Assembly: GCA_014237855.1 (NCBI GenBank)
Contig: JABACD010000009.1
Span: 124,001-188,000 of the forward strand
Source: Planctomycetota bacterium
GTDB taxonomy: Bacteria; Planctomycetota; UBA1135; GCA-002686595
Direction: 5' to 3'
Length of the DNA stretch: 64,000 nucleotides
Part shown: positions 33,837 to 41,394 of the stretch, piece after piece
Layout: each line of letters starts with the position of its first letter
Position numbering within the stretch: the stretch's first letter is position 1
Made by a program: the position numbers and the translations under genes
The notes under the pieces: generated by a model
Database searches by the model: none
Seen by the model: the letters and a program-made list of their open reading frames with translations, nothing else
What the model was told of the DNA's origin: nothing

Positions 33837-35315
33837 ATGGACTTCGAACCCAGCTACGGCTCCTCCGAGTACTCGGCCCAGGCCGAGAGTGTCTTCGCCC
33901 AGTACCTCCTGCAGCTCGAAGAGGGCACGGCCCCTGACTTCGAGGCGTTCTGCGCCAATCACGAGGACTGGGCGGACGAGCTCTACGGCCTGCATGCCGA
34001 CTGGGACAATGTTCGCGGCTTGCTCGCCCAGCTCCAGGACAGGCGCGAGGCTTCAGGGACAGGCGCGCCCTCTCCTGTCCCAGACTCCGAGGAGGAAAAG
34101 GACGGTCACTCCCAGCCGGAGAGCGCCTCCCCGATCGAGGCTCCGGAGACATCGCCCCCCGCAACCAGGAGCCACTGGAGAACCACCTCGGTCGTCGCCC
34201 TGATCACAGCCCTCGCACTCGGGTCCTGGATCCTCGATCTACGCGAGTCCTCCCGTGTGCTGGCCCAGGACAAGATGGCCCTGACCATGGAGCAGGAGGA
34301 GCAGCGCCAGGAGCTCGAGCTCGTCAGGAAGTCGGAGGAGCTCCTGGCCATCGAGAGCAGTGCGCTTCGCCTGGAGCTGGACACCACCCTCAGCGAGAAA
34401 CAGGAACTGAAAGGTAGGAGCGACGGCCTCGCCCGTGACCTGAAGAGCGAGCGAGAGGCCAAGTCCGCACTCGAGCTGGACAAGCAAGGCCTCGCTCGTG
34501 AGCTGGAGAAGGAACGCGAGCGTCAGGAAATCGCCTCCGCTGAGGCAGCCCTGATGACTGCCAGGCTGGAGGCTCGTGACTGTATCGAGCGCGAGCTAGG
34601 ACTCTGGCCCGCCACAACCGAGATGCTCCCTCTGCTTGAAGAATGGCTCGAGGAAGCGGGAGAACTGTCCGCGAAGCTCGAGGAGTTGCGCCCCGAATCG
34701 AGCGATGGGACCGCAGCCGAGCCTGGACCTGGCCAGCAACTCAAGAGGAGCATGGCCCGCATCCGTCAGCGACTCGAGGCCCTCGAAACCTGGGGCTCAG
34801 GTGGTGATGGAATCCACACCGCAGCCTGGGAGGAAGCGCGACGCAGGATTGGCGACCACGAGGAGTTCCCTATCTATGACGGCCTGAACCTGACCCCTCA
34901 ATTCGAACTCGTCCCGCTGGGCGTCGACCCCAGCTCCGGTCTGTGGACGTTTGCCGACTTGCAAACGGGCGATCTACCGCAGATGGACGAGAACGGACAG
35001 TTCCAGCTCGAGGAGTCGAGCGCAATGATCCTCTATCTGGTGCCTGGAATCAGCCTGGAGGGAGCCTCCCTGGAGGCCTTCTTCGTGGCCGGCCAGGACT
35101 GCACTGTCTCGCAACGCTCGCGAGCCCTTGGCGCACTGGCCAAGGCCACCGTTGGCGGGTCCCAGCTCCAGGCTGAACTGCAGTACGAGCTGGACCTTGC
35201 GCGTCTGGGCTACGAGGAGCTGGGCATGTCCAGGGCCGACCTTGCCCGTCAATCTGGACTCGAGCTAGGAGAGTGGAGACGGCTCCCAGTACGTCCCCTT
35301 CGCACAGGCAACTGA
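33837..35315 (+). CDS. Membrane coiled-coil protein, relic of a kinase/FGE fusion
   Basis: 492 residues. An N-terminal helical segment, DFEAFCANHEDWADELYGLH (34-53), is like the N-terminal extension of planctomycete Ser/Thr kinases. A transmembrane helix at about 117-134 is followed by a long Glu/Arg-rich coiled coil (about 140-250). From about residue 330 a stretch such as FELVPLGVDPSSGLWTFADL resembles the linker that precedes formylglycine-generating-enzyme (FGE/SUMF1) domains in planctomycete kinase-FGE fusions, followed by FFVAGQDCTVSQ where the FGE domain should begin. The kinase core (no VAIK, HRD or DFG seen) and most of the FGE domain are missing, replaced by only about 90 residues. 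Probably a divergent or decayed paralogue; function unknown. The comparison is from memory, not an alignment. Confidence 0.65.
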   Translation: MDFEPSYGSSEYSAQAESVFAQYLLQLEEGTAPDFEAFCANHEDWADELYGLHADWDNVRGLLAQLQDRREASGTGAPSPVPDSEEEKDGHSQPESASPIEAPETSPPATRSHWRTTSVVALITALALGSWILDLRESSRVLAQDKMALTMEQEEQRQELELVRKSEELLAIESSALRLELDTTLSEKQELKGRSDGLARDLKSEREAKSALELDKQGLARELEKERERQEIASAEAALMTARLEARDCIERELGLWPATTEMLPLLEEWLEEAGELSAKLEELRPESSDGTAAEPGPGQQLKRSMARIRQRLEALETWGSGGDGIHTAAWEEARRRIGDHEEFPIYDGLNLTPQFELVPLGVDPSSGLWTFADLQTGDLPQMDENGQFQLEESSAMILYLVPGISLEGASLEAFFVAGQDCTVSQRSRALGALAKATVGGSQLQAELQYELDLARLGYEELGMSRADLARQSGLELGEWRRLPVRPLRTGN

Positions 35316-35327
35316 GCGGCCTGCTGC

Positions 35328-36968
35328 TCAGGTCCAGATTCGCGGGCTCTTTCGGTCGAGAACCTCTCTCACCAGCTCGAGTAGTTCGCGAGGAGTGAAC
35401 GGCTTGGAAATGTAGCGGTCATCCTCAGCAAGCTTGCAGTGATGCGCGACCACCTCCTTCGGGTAGCCGGAGACGAACAGCACCCTCAGACCGGGGCGCC
35501 TCTCCCGCAGGAGATCAGCCAGCTCACCCCCCGAGATGCCCGCCATGACGACGTCGGTCACCAGCAGATGCAAGGGGTCGTGCAGCTCATCTTCGATCTT
35601 CATGGCCTCCTCGGCACTCCTTGCCGCCAGGACTTGATAGCCGCTCGAGCTGAGGCTCTCGGAGATGACATGGCCCACCGCTGGATCATCTTCGCAGAGC
35701 AGGACCGTCTCGCGGCCTGAAGAGCTCCTGGTCTCAGGAGCAGTGGGCAGGATTGCCTGCTGGGCAATGCTCGCGGGAAGGTACAGATGGAATGTCGTTC
35801 CGACTCCTTCTTCACTCTCCAGGCGAATGAAGCCCCTGGACTTCTGAATGATGCCATAGGCCGATGCCAGCCCAAGCCCCGTCCCTCGTCCGAGAGATTT
35901 TGTCGTGAAGAATGGCTCAAAGGCCCGATTCCGAACCTCCGGGGACATTCCCTTTCCTGTATCGCAGATCTTGATACAGACGTAGCGACCGGCTTCAAGC
36001 TCCTCACTCTCGTCCAGGTCTTCTTCGCCGAGGATGAGGTTCTTCGTCTCGATGGTGAACCTCCCCCCTGTCTCCATCGCATCGGCGGAATTGAGAGCGA
36101 GGTTGACGAACACCTGCTCGAGGGCCCCCTCGTCTGCACGCACCTGCCAGGTGTCCGGCTCTATCTCAATGCACAGCTCGATGTCGTCGCGGAGCAACCG
36201 ATCCAGCATGTGCCTGATTCGCCCGATGACACCTTCTAGATCGATCCACTCCAGGGCAATGTCCTGGTCTCGACTGAATGCCAGCAAGCGTCGGGTCAGA
36301 CTAGCTGCGCCGCCCGTGGCAATATCGATCTGGTCCAGATCCTCGAGGATCAACTTCTCATCCGCGACCTGCTCCCGAATCAACTGAGAGTGGCCAGTGA
36401 TCACCGTCAGGATGTTGTTGAAGTCATGGGCGACACCGCCGGCAAGCTGGCCCAGGGCCTCCATTCGAAAGAGCTGTCGAAGGCGGTTCTCAAGCTCGAT
36501 ACGGTCCTGCTCGGCCCTGTAGCGGGCACTGACGTCGCGAGCGAAGAGCAGGCACTCGCCAGGATTGCTCGGGATCATTCGACCCTCGAAGTACCCATCC
36601 CACTGGGGTGACTTCAAGCGGTACTCCACGGTCTGAGCCTGGCCACTCTCGATGGCCTTGAGCAGACTGGTCATGAAGGCTTCACGAAAGCTCTCGGTGA
36701 CCAGGTCCTGGAGCTTGAAGCCAATGCTCGAGTCCTCGTTCGCGCGCTCGGAATGGTCCGGTTGTTGCGACCGCTCGAGGACGGTTCCATTCGCTAGAAG
36801 CCGATACCGAATGCTGGGGTAGGCCTCTCTCAGGGCAGCTAACTCCCTCGCTGCAGACCTGGCGCCCGCCGCGATCACCGCCATCTCATTCTGATTGACC
36901 CTATTCCTTCGTCCCAATAACCAGCCCAGCACTGCTCGATTCCCCCTCAGCGTTTTCGATCCAAGCAA
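35328..36968 (-). CDS. Hybrid sensor histidine kinase/response regulator
   Basis: 546 residues from a TTG at 36968; an ATG at 36884 is an alternative. A PAS-like region lies at about 50-150. HisKA H-box LAGGVAHDFNNIL carries H181. HATPase N-box VNLALNSADAM is at about 288-298, with G boxes CDTGKGM and GRGTGLGLASAYGI. A receiver domain (about 420-540) has the acidic pair ED (426-427), phosphoacceptor D472 in LLVTDVVMAG, and K near ISKPF. No transmembrane segment is obvious, so it is a soluble sensor. There is no separate DNA-binding partner nearby. Upstream 200-nt gap to the FlhG-like gene. Confidence 0.94.
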   Translation of the reverse strand: MLGSKTLRGNRAVLGWLLGRRNRVNQNEMAVIAAGARSAARELAALREAYPSIRYRLLANGTVLERSQQPDHSERANEDSSIGFKLQDLVTESFREAFMTSLLKAIESGQAQTVEYRLKSPQWDGYFEGRMIPSNPGECLLFARDVSARYRAEQDRIELENRLRQLFRMEALGQLAGGVAHDFNNILTVITGHSQLIREQVADEKLILEDLDQIDIATGGAASLTRRLLAFSRDQDIALEWIDLEGVIGRIRHMLDRLLRDDIELCIEIEPDTWQVRADEGALEQVFVNLALNSADAMETGGRFTIETKNLILGEEDLDESEELEAGRYVCIKICDTGKGMSPEVRNRAFEPFFTTKSLGRGTGLGLASAYGIIQKSRGFIRLESEEGVGTTFHLYLPASIAQQAILPTAPETRSSSGRETVLLCEDDPAVGHVISESLSSSGYQVLAARSAEEAMKIEDELHDPLHLLVTDVVMAGISGGELADLLRERRPGLRVLFVSGYPKEVVAHHCKLAEDDRYISKPFTPRELLELVREVLDRKSPRIWT

Positions 36969-37168
36969 TTCAACTCGCCGTCGTTAGTTGCGAGGTGTTC
37001 TCGGCATGGTCCGTCTTGAGAGTGGTGCCCTGGTTCACCCTGTCCTGAACTACCGGAAAGGGCTCCTCTCCTGACTCGAGGAGCGGACAAGCATCTGACC
37101 AGGTCTCCCAAGAGTCTTGAATTGTTTGGTTGAGAGTAACCCAACCGCCTGGCTTTGACGATGTGCGT

Positions 37169-38089
37169 CTAGGCTAGCTTGGGCGAATAGCTAACCCTAC
37201 TCAGTAACGATCGTCCAAGTCCTCTCATTCGGGTTCGGTCGAATTCCTCCAACAAGACCATGGATAGGTGCTCCAGGGCCTTCGCTGCGGGTGCGGAGGG
37301 GTCGTGATTGATGATCGCTGCTCTGGCATTGACCGCCTGGATCACAGCATCATCATCGGGGATCCAACCAATCCAGCGCGGCGAACGAGAGAGGAATCGC
37401 TGGCACACGGTCTCCATTCGTTTCACCACCGAGCGAGCCTCTTCAAAGCTGTGAGCCCGGTTCACCACCAGCAGCGGATCTGCCGAGGGGTTCGAGCGAA
37501 GAAGGACCTTGATGAAGGCATAGGCATCCGTCATCGCCGTCACCGCTGGCGTGGTCACCACCACAACCAGGTCGGAGGCGGCGGCGAAGGCAACAGTTTG
37601 ATTGGAAACTCCAGCGGCAGAATCGACGACCAGGTATCTGTAGTCTGTCTCTAGCTGCTCGAGAGCCTCAGCGATTCGGTGCATCTCAAAGGGCGAGAGC
37701 TCCGCCATGCTGGAGACCCCTGAACCCGCGGCAATCAGGTCGAGCCGGTCGTCACAACGTGCCACCACTTCGCGGGGCGCGGCCGTGCCCGCGACAAGTT
37801 CGACGAAGGAGCGCTCCGGAGCCACACCCTGCAGGATGTGAGCATTGCCAATCCCCATGTCCGCATCGACGATCAATGTTCGACCTCTGCGGCTCAATCG
37901 CGAGGACAGCGAGGCCGTGAAGACCGACTTACCCGTTCCACCCTTCCCGCTCGCAACGCAGAGAGAACCCGCTCGGGGAACCATCGGGCTCTCGCTCTGC
38001 ATTCGGGGCTGACTCGGGACTTGCTCCTGCCCTCTGGGCAGCTCGTCGCGCGACAGGTGCAGCAGCTTCCGAGCCTGGTCCCAATTCAT
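37169..38089 (-). CDS. FlhG/MinD-family P-loop ATPase
   Basis: 306 residues from the ATG at 38089; the frame is open up to a TTG at 38122. The deviant Walker A KGGTGKS is at about 49-55 with the signature Lys, followed by LIVDADMGIGNAHILQG (switch I) and VVDSAAGVSNQ (Walker B). FlhG (FleN) controls flagellar number and position by binding FlhF and FleQ; MinD/ParA relatives place other complexes. No flagellar or partition genes are in this window, so FlhG is the best guess by the GNAHILQG and short-C-terminus features. It could instead be a chemosensory- or type IV pilus-positioning ATPase. Confidence 0.82.
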   Translation of the reverse strand: MNWDQARKLLHLSRDELPRGQEQVPSQPRMQSESPMVPRAGSLCVASGKGGTGKSVFTASLSSRLSRRGRTLIVDADMGIGNAHILQGVAPERSFVELVAGTAAPREVVARCDDRLDLIAAGSGVSSMAELSPFEMHRIAEALEQLETDYRYLVVDSAAGVSNQTVAFAAASDLVVVVTTPAVTAMTDAYAFIKVLLRSNPSADPLLVVNRAHSFEEARSVVKRMETVCQRFLSRSPRWIGWIPDDDAVIQAVNARAAIINHDPSAPAAKALEHLSMVLLEEFDRTRMRGLGRSLLSRVSYSPKLA

Positions 38090-38351
38090 ACCGGCAGTCC
38101 AGGGCTGACCAACTTCACCCAATCTATCGGCGAGGCCGGATTGACTGTTGGTCGTGGACCAGACCGAGTTGGAAGGAAGAAAACTTTGGATTTAGTTCTC
38201 ACGCGTAGATTCAACGTGCACCACGAACCAGCCCGATCCAAGCCTTCGCAAGTGAGAAATTCAAAATTCTCACGCTTTGGGAATCCCTATCCAGAAAGCG
38301 GCGCTGGCCAAATACCCCGCCAAATCAGGGTTTTCTCACCCGAAGCCTCGC

Positions 38352-39353
38352 TCAATCCTGAAAGGCTTCGATTTCCTCGCGGGTCAGGAGCGGTCCGGGC
38401 TGCACCGGGAAGAGATCGATCTGATCCAGGTTCTCCTCACGCTCATCCGCCCCCTTGCTCGGGGCGCTCACCGATTCGCCTTCACTGACAGCTGCTTGCA
38501 CCGGGGCCGGGATGACGACTGGCGGTGAGAATTCCGGGCGGCCGTCAGTCCGGGGGACAGTCGGCATCGGGCTCAGGTACCTCAGGTACTCGGCCAGGAT
38601 CCCGTCCACATATCTGTCGATTGCAGCCTGGTCCCGAACGGGCCGAGCCGGGGCATTCTCATCACCCATGAGCTCCAGATGACCATCGACCCAGGCCACC
38701 GTGCAGAGCTCGAGTTCGCCCACCTGACAGAGCAACTTCCCATCGCGAAGCCCCCAACCAAAGGTGGAGTCGATGCCTCGCAGTCGGCCCAGTAGGGTGG
38801 TTGCCAGCTCGAGTCGGTCCGGTGCCACCTGGGCCAGGAAAGAGCTGTAGGGCTCACTGAGCGCCCAGGAGGGCAGGTCAGCCGGCTTGCGTGAAGAATC
38901 CCGGCCATCCCCTACATCAATCGTCTCCAGGCGGGTGTGCGTGCCCCGCTTCGTCCGTAACTCCCGCCTTCGAAGGAGCCAGAGCCCCTGATCACTCAGG
39001 AACCCGAGACGTTCCAGCTGGCGCGTCGCGAATCCATTCAACGAGACCAGCACGACTCGAACACCGCCTTCGGCCTGCGCTCCCGGAGGCAGAGCCGCCG
39101 TCAGAATCTCGGACTGGGATCCCGCAAAGGCCAGGCCGTCGAGGGCCCGCAGGACGGCAGCATCGGTGCTGCCATCGACCAGACTGATGAGCAGGAAGCG
39201 ACCCTGGGAATAAGCCAGGAGATCCGCAACGGGACGCCCATCGAATTCAAGCTCGCGTTCGAGCACCTCAAAACCACCAACCAGCTCCGGAAATGCGAGC
39301 TCGACACGTTCGAAGAGCCTGGAGTCCGATTTGGGGGGGTCGCTCGCGCTCAT
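38352..39353 (-). CDS. Protein of unknown function adjacent to ruvC
   Basis: 333 residues from the ATG at 39353, chosen because the frame continues upstream into ruvC. The N-terminal half (about 20-140) alternates strands and helices with LAYSQGRFLLISLVDGSTDAAVLRALDGLAFAGS, a pattern that could be a nuclease-like alpha/beta domain, but no catalytic set was identified. The remainder is moderately hydrophilic (ELATTLLGRLRGID, LCQVGELELCTVAWVDGHLEL), ending in a Pro/Ser-rich low-complexity tail. It immediately follows ruvC, separated by a G12/C12 tract (39358-39369). Function unknown; a link to DNA repair is an inference from position alone. Confidence 0.6.
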   Translation of the reverse strand: MSASDPPKSDSRLFERVELAFPELVGGFEVLERELEFDGRPVADLLAYSQGRFLLISLVDGSTDAAVLRALDGLAFAGSQSEILTAALPPGAQAEGGVRVVLVSLNGFATRQLERLGFLSDQGLWLLRRRELRTKRGTHTRLETIDVGDGRDSSRKPADLPSWALSEPYSSFLAQVAPDRLELATTLLGRLRGIDSTFGWGLRDGKLLCQVGELELCTVAWVDGHLELMGDENAPARPVRDQAAIDRYVDGILAEYLRYLSPMPTVPRTDGRPEFSPPVVIPAPVQAAVSEGESVSAPSKGADEREENLDQIDLFPVQPGPLLTREEIEAFQD

Positions 39354-39357
39354 GGCT

Positions 39358-39369
39358 GGGGGGGGGGGG
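39358..39369. repeat. Homopolymer of 12 G (C on the coding strand)
   Basis: Twelve consecutive G between the ruvC stop (39370-39372) and the ATG of the following gene (39353). On the sense strand it is poly-C placed where a ribosome site would be. Slippage here could vary spacing and expression; sequencing error in length is also possible. Confidence 0.85.
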
Positions 39370-39939
39370 TCACGGTTGAAGGCGGGACTTGGAGCTGCGA
39401 CGGGCCAGGGCCTCGGGAGTCCGCCCCCTGTGAATGTACGCGAGAGCGAGCGAGAGCGCATCGGTGACATCGAGAGGTTCCGGCGGATCCGCGAGACCGA
39501 GGAGGGTGGCGACCATGGCGGCCACCTGCTCCTTGCCGGCATTGCCGTTCCCGAGCAGGGTCTTGCGTGCCACAGCGGGCGCGTACTCGACGACCTCAGC
39601 CCCCGTACGCCCGGCGCAGGCGAGCACGATCCCCCGGGCTTCCCCCAGCCGCAAGGCCGACTGCACATTTCGAGCGGCGAAGGCGCTCTCGACCACCACG
39701 ATTCCCGGCTGCAGGCTCGCCAGGAGCAGCTCCAGCTCTCGCTGGAGGTCAGCCAGCCTGGCCGCCCCGCGGTCTCCCTGAGGCCTGATGTCACCCGCGC
39801 TGAGCAGACGCGGCCCATCCGGAGCCGCGACGAGAGCCCCGTACCCCAGCACACGGGTTCCCGGATCGATCCCCAGAACGATCTCCCAGGGACAGTTCTC
39901 GGGAACGAGGGTGGTTGGATCGGGGCTGCTGGAACTCAT
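39370..39939 (-). CDS. ruvC: Holliday junction resolvase RuvC
   Basis: 189 residues. The RNase H-like core has the acidic catalytic set at D25 (GIDPGTRVLGYG), E84 (VVVESAFAARN), D157 and D160 (LDVTDALSLALAYIH). The NVQSALRLGEARG stretch is the conserved dimer-interface/binding helix. RuvC cuts Holliday junctions after RuvAB migration in recombinational repair. ruvA and ruvB are not in the window. The N-terminus is 17 residues longer than E. coli RuvC. Next gene downstream follows after 16 nt, so the two may be co-transcribed. Confidence 0.96.
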   Translation of the reverse strand: MSSSSPDPTTLVPENCPWEIVLGIDPGTRVLGYGALVAAPDGPRLLSAGDIRPQGDRGAARLADLQRELELLLASLQPGIVVVESAFAARNVQSALRLGEARGIVLACAGRTGAEVVEYAPAVARKTLLGNGNAGKEQVAAMVATLLGLADPPEPLDVTDALSLALAYIHRGRTPEALARRSSKSRLQP

Positions 39940-40035
39940 CGCCGCTGATAGGCACCGGGAGGTGCTGCCCAGAGCGTACCCTCAGAGCGAGCCGGACTGT
40001 AGGCTCCGCTGCCTCGCCAACAGGCGTTCGCCCCC

Positions 40036-40776
40036 ATGACCAGCCCTGAGCCCCGCCATCGCCCCCACACCTCCGCCGTCATCGTGGCTGCGGGCGACGG
40101 CACCCGTATGCAGCTCCCGGAGGGCCAGCGCAAACCCCTGCTCGAGATCGAGGGTCACCCCGTACTGGTTCACACCTGCGCGGCGTTCGCTGCTGCAGCG
40201 TCGGTGGATGAGCTGGTCATCGTTGCTCATCGCGACGATGTGGAACGGATCCAGCGGCTGGCCAGGGATCTCCCACAGCTCGCCAAGGTCGTGGCAACCG
40301 TCAGCGGAGGGGCGACACGAGCAGCCTCGGTACGAGCAGGCGTAACAAGAACCTCCGAGCAGAGCGAGCTGGTGGCCATTCACGATGCTGCCCGCCCCCT
40401 GATCCTGCCGGACACGATCGACCAGGCCGTCGGCTGCGCAGCAAGGGAGGGCGCCTGCCTGGTCGCTGTCCCGGTGAGCGACACGATCAAGGAGAGCCCG
40501 GACGGCGAGCGAGCCAGCCTGACCCGCGACCGCAGTCAGCTGTGGGCCGCCCAGACTCCCCAGGTCTTTGGCCGGGCCATGATCCTCGAGCTCCTGGAGC
40601 AGGCCCAGTCCGAGGGCATCGACCCCACCGACGACGCTGCCTTGCATGAACGCTTTCTGGGGCCGATTCAGATCGTCCGCGGTGATTCCACCAACATCAA
40701 ACTGACCACGCCCACCGATGCCGCCATCGCCGCCGCGATCCTGCGCTCACGGGCCTCGACCGGGACGCGCTCATGA
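40036..40776 (+). CDS. ispD: 2-C-methyl-D-erythritol 4-phosphate cytidylyltransferase
   Basis: 246 residues. VIVAAGDGTRM (15-25) is the cytidylyltransferase CTP loop (usually AAGxGxRM). KPLLEIEGHPVL, the SGGATRAASV stretch, HDAARPLI, and AAQTPQVF are IspD hallmarks. It makes CDP-ME in the methylerythritol phosphate pathway for isoprenoids. It overlaps ispF by 4 nt (40773-40776), the usual ispDF pairing. Cytoplasmic. Confidence 0.96.
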   Translation: MTSPEPRHRPHTSAVIVAAGDGTRMQLPEGQRKPLLEIEGHPVLVHTCAAFAAAASVDELVIVAHRDDVERIQRLARDLPQLAKVVATVSGGATRAASVRAGVTRTSEQSELVAIHDAARPLILPDTIDQAVGCAAREGACLVAVPVSDTIKESPDGERASLTRDRSQLWAAQTPQVFGRAMILELLEQAQSEGIDPTDDAALHERFLGPIQIVRGDSTNIKLTTPTDAAIAAAILRSRASTGTRS

Positions 40777-41267
40777 GTGCTGAATCCATCCGCACGGGCC
40801 TCGGCTTCGACCTGCACCGGCTGGTCGAAGGGCGCCCTTGCATCCTCGGAGGCCTGGAACTCCCCTACTCCGCAGGTCCCCTGGGCCACTCCGATGGGGA
40901 CGCGGTGCTGCACGCGGTCGCCGATGCGATCCTTGGAGCTGCAGGCCTGGACGACCTGGGGACCCTGTTTCCCGACACTGATGCAGCCTGGCAGGGAGCT
41001 GACAGCGCAAGGCTGCTCAGGGAGTCACTCGCCAGGGTGCACTCCAAGGGCTGGGTTGTGGGTAACGTGGACATCGTCATTGCCACCGAAGGACCCCGTA
41101 TCGCTCCCCACCGCACTGCGATGCGCGCGCGAATCGGGGACCTGCTACAGGTGGCCCCGGACGCGATCAACGTCAAGGGCAAGAGCCTCGAAGGCCTGGG
41201 AGCCCTGGCGGGTGGCGAAGGGGTGGCCGTTCAGGTCGTCTGCCTCCTGCATCGCAGGGACGCCTGA
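40773..41267 (+). CDS. ispF: 2-C-methyl-D-erythritol 2,4-cyclodiphosphate synthase
   Basis: 164 residues, typical for IspF. The zinc ligands D13, H15 and H47 are present (GFDLHRL and AVLHAVAD). LGHSDGDAVLHA, LGTLFPDTD and VNVKGKSLEGLGALAGGEGVAV-like segments complete the family. It cyclises CDP-ME2P to MEcPP. ATGA overlap with ispD. A strong hairpin lies 71 nt after the stop. Confidence 0.97.
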   Translation: MSAESIRTGLGFDLHRLVEGRPCILGGLELPYSAGPLGHSDGDAVLHAVADAILGAAGLDDLGTLFPDTDAAWQGADSARLLRESLARVHSKGWVVGNVDIVIATEGPRIAPHRTAMRARIGDLLQVAPDAINVKGKSLEGLGALAGGEGVAVQVVCLLHRRDA

Positions 41268-41338
41268 CCAGGCCACCAACAGGCCGGGGACCAACCCCCT
41301 CCAGGTCTGGGCCCGACATGGAAGGCCGGTTGAAACGA

Positions 41339-41372
41339 GGGCAGCCCCGGTGCTCACGCACCGGGGCTGCCC
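41339..41372. terminator. Strong hairpin between convergent ispF and the gene ending at 41395
   Basis: A perfect 14-bp stem (GGGCAGCCCCGGTG with its complement) closes a six-base loop. No T-tract follows on either strand. It lies between convergent genes, so it could serve both as a bidirectional terminator. Confidence 0.75.
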
Positions 41373-41394
41373 CAGTAAATGTGTCGGGACGGAC

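Noticed and set aside
37169-38089. Chromosome-partition ParA function
   Set aside because: No parB or parS-like site nearby; the GNAHILQG region is closer to FlhG, so partition was not claimed.
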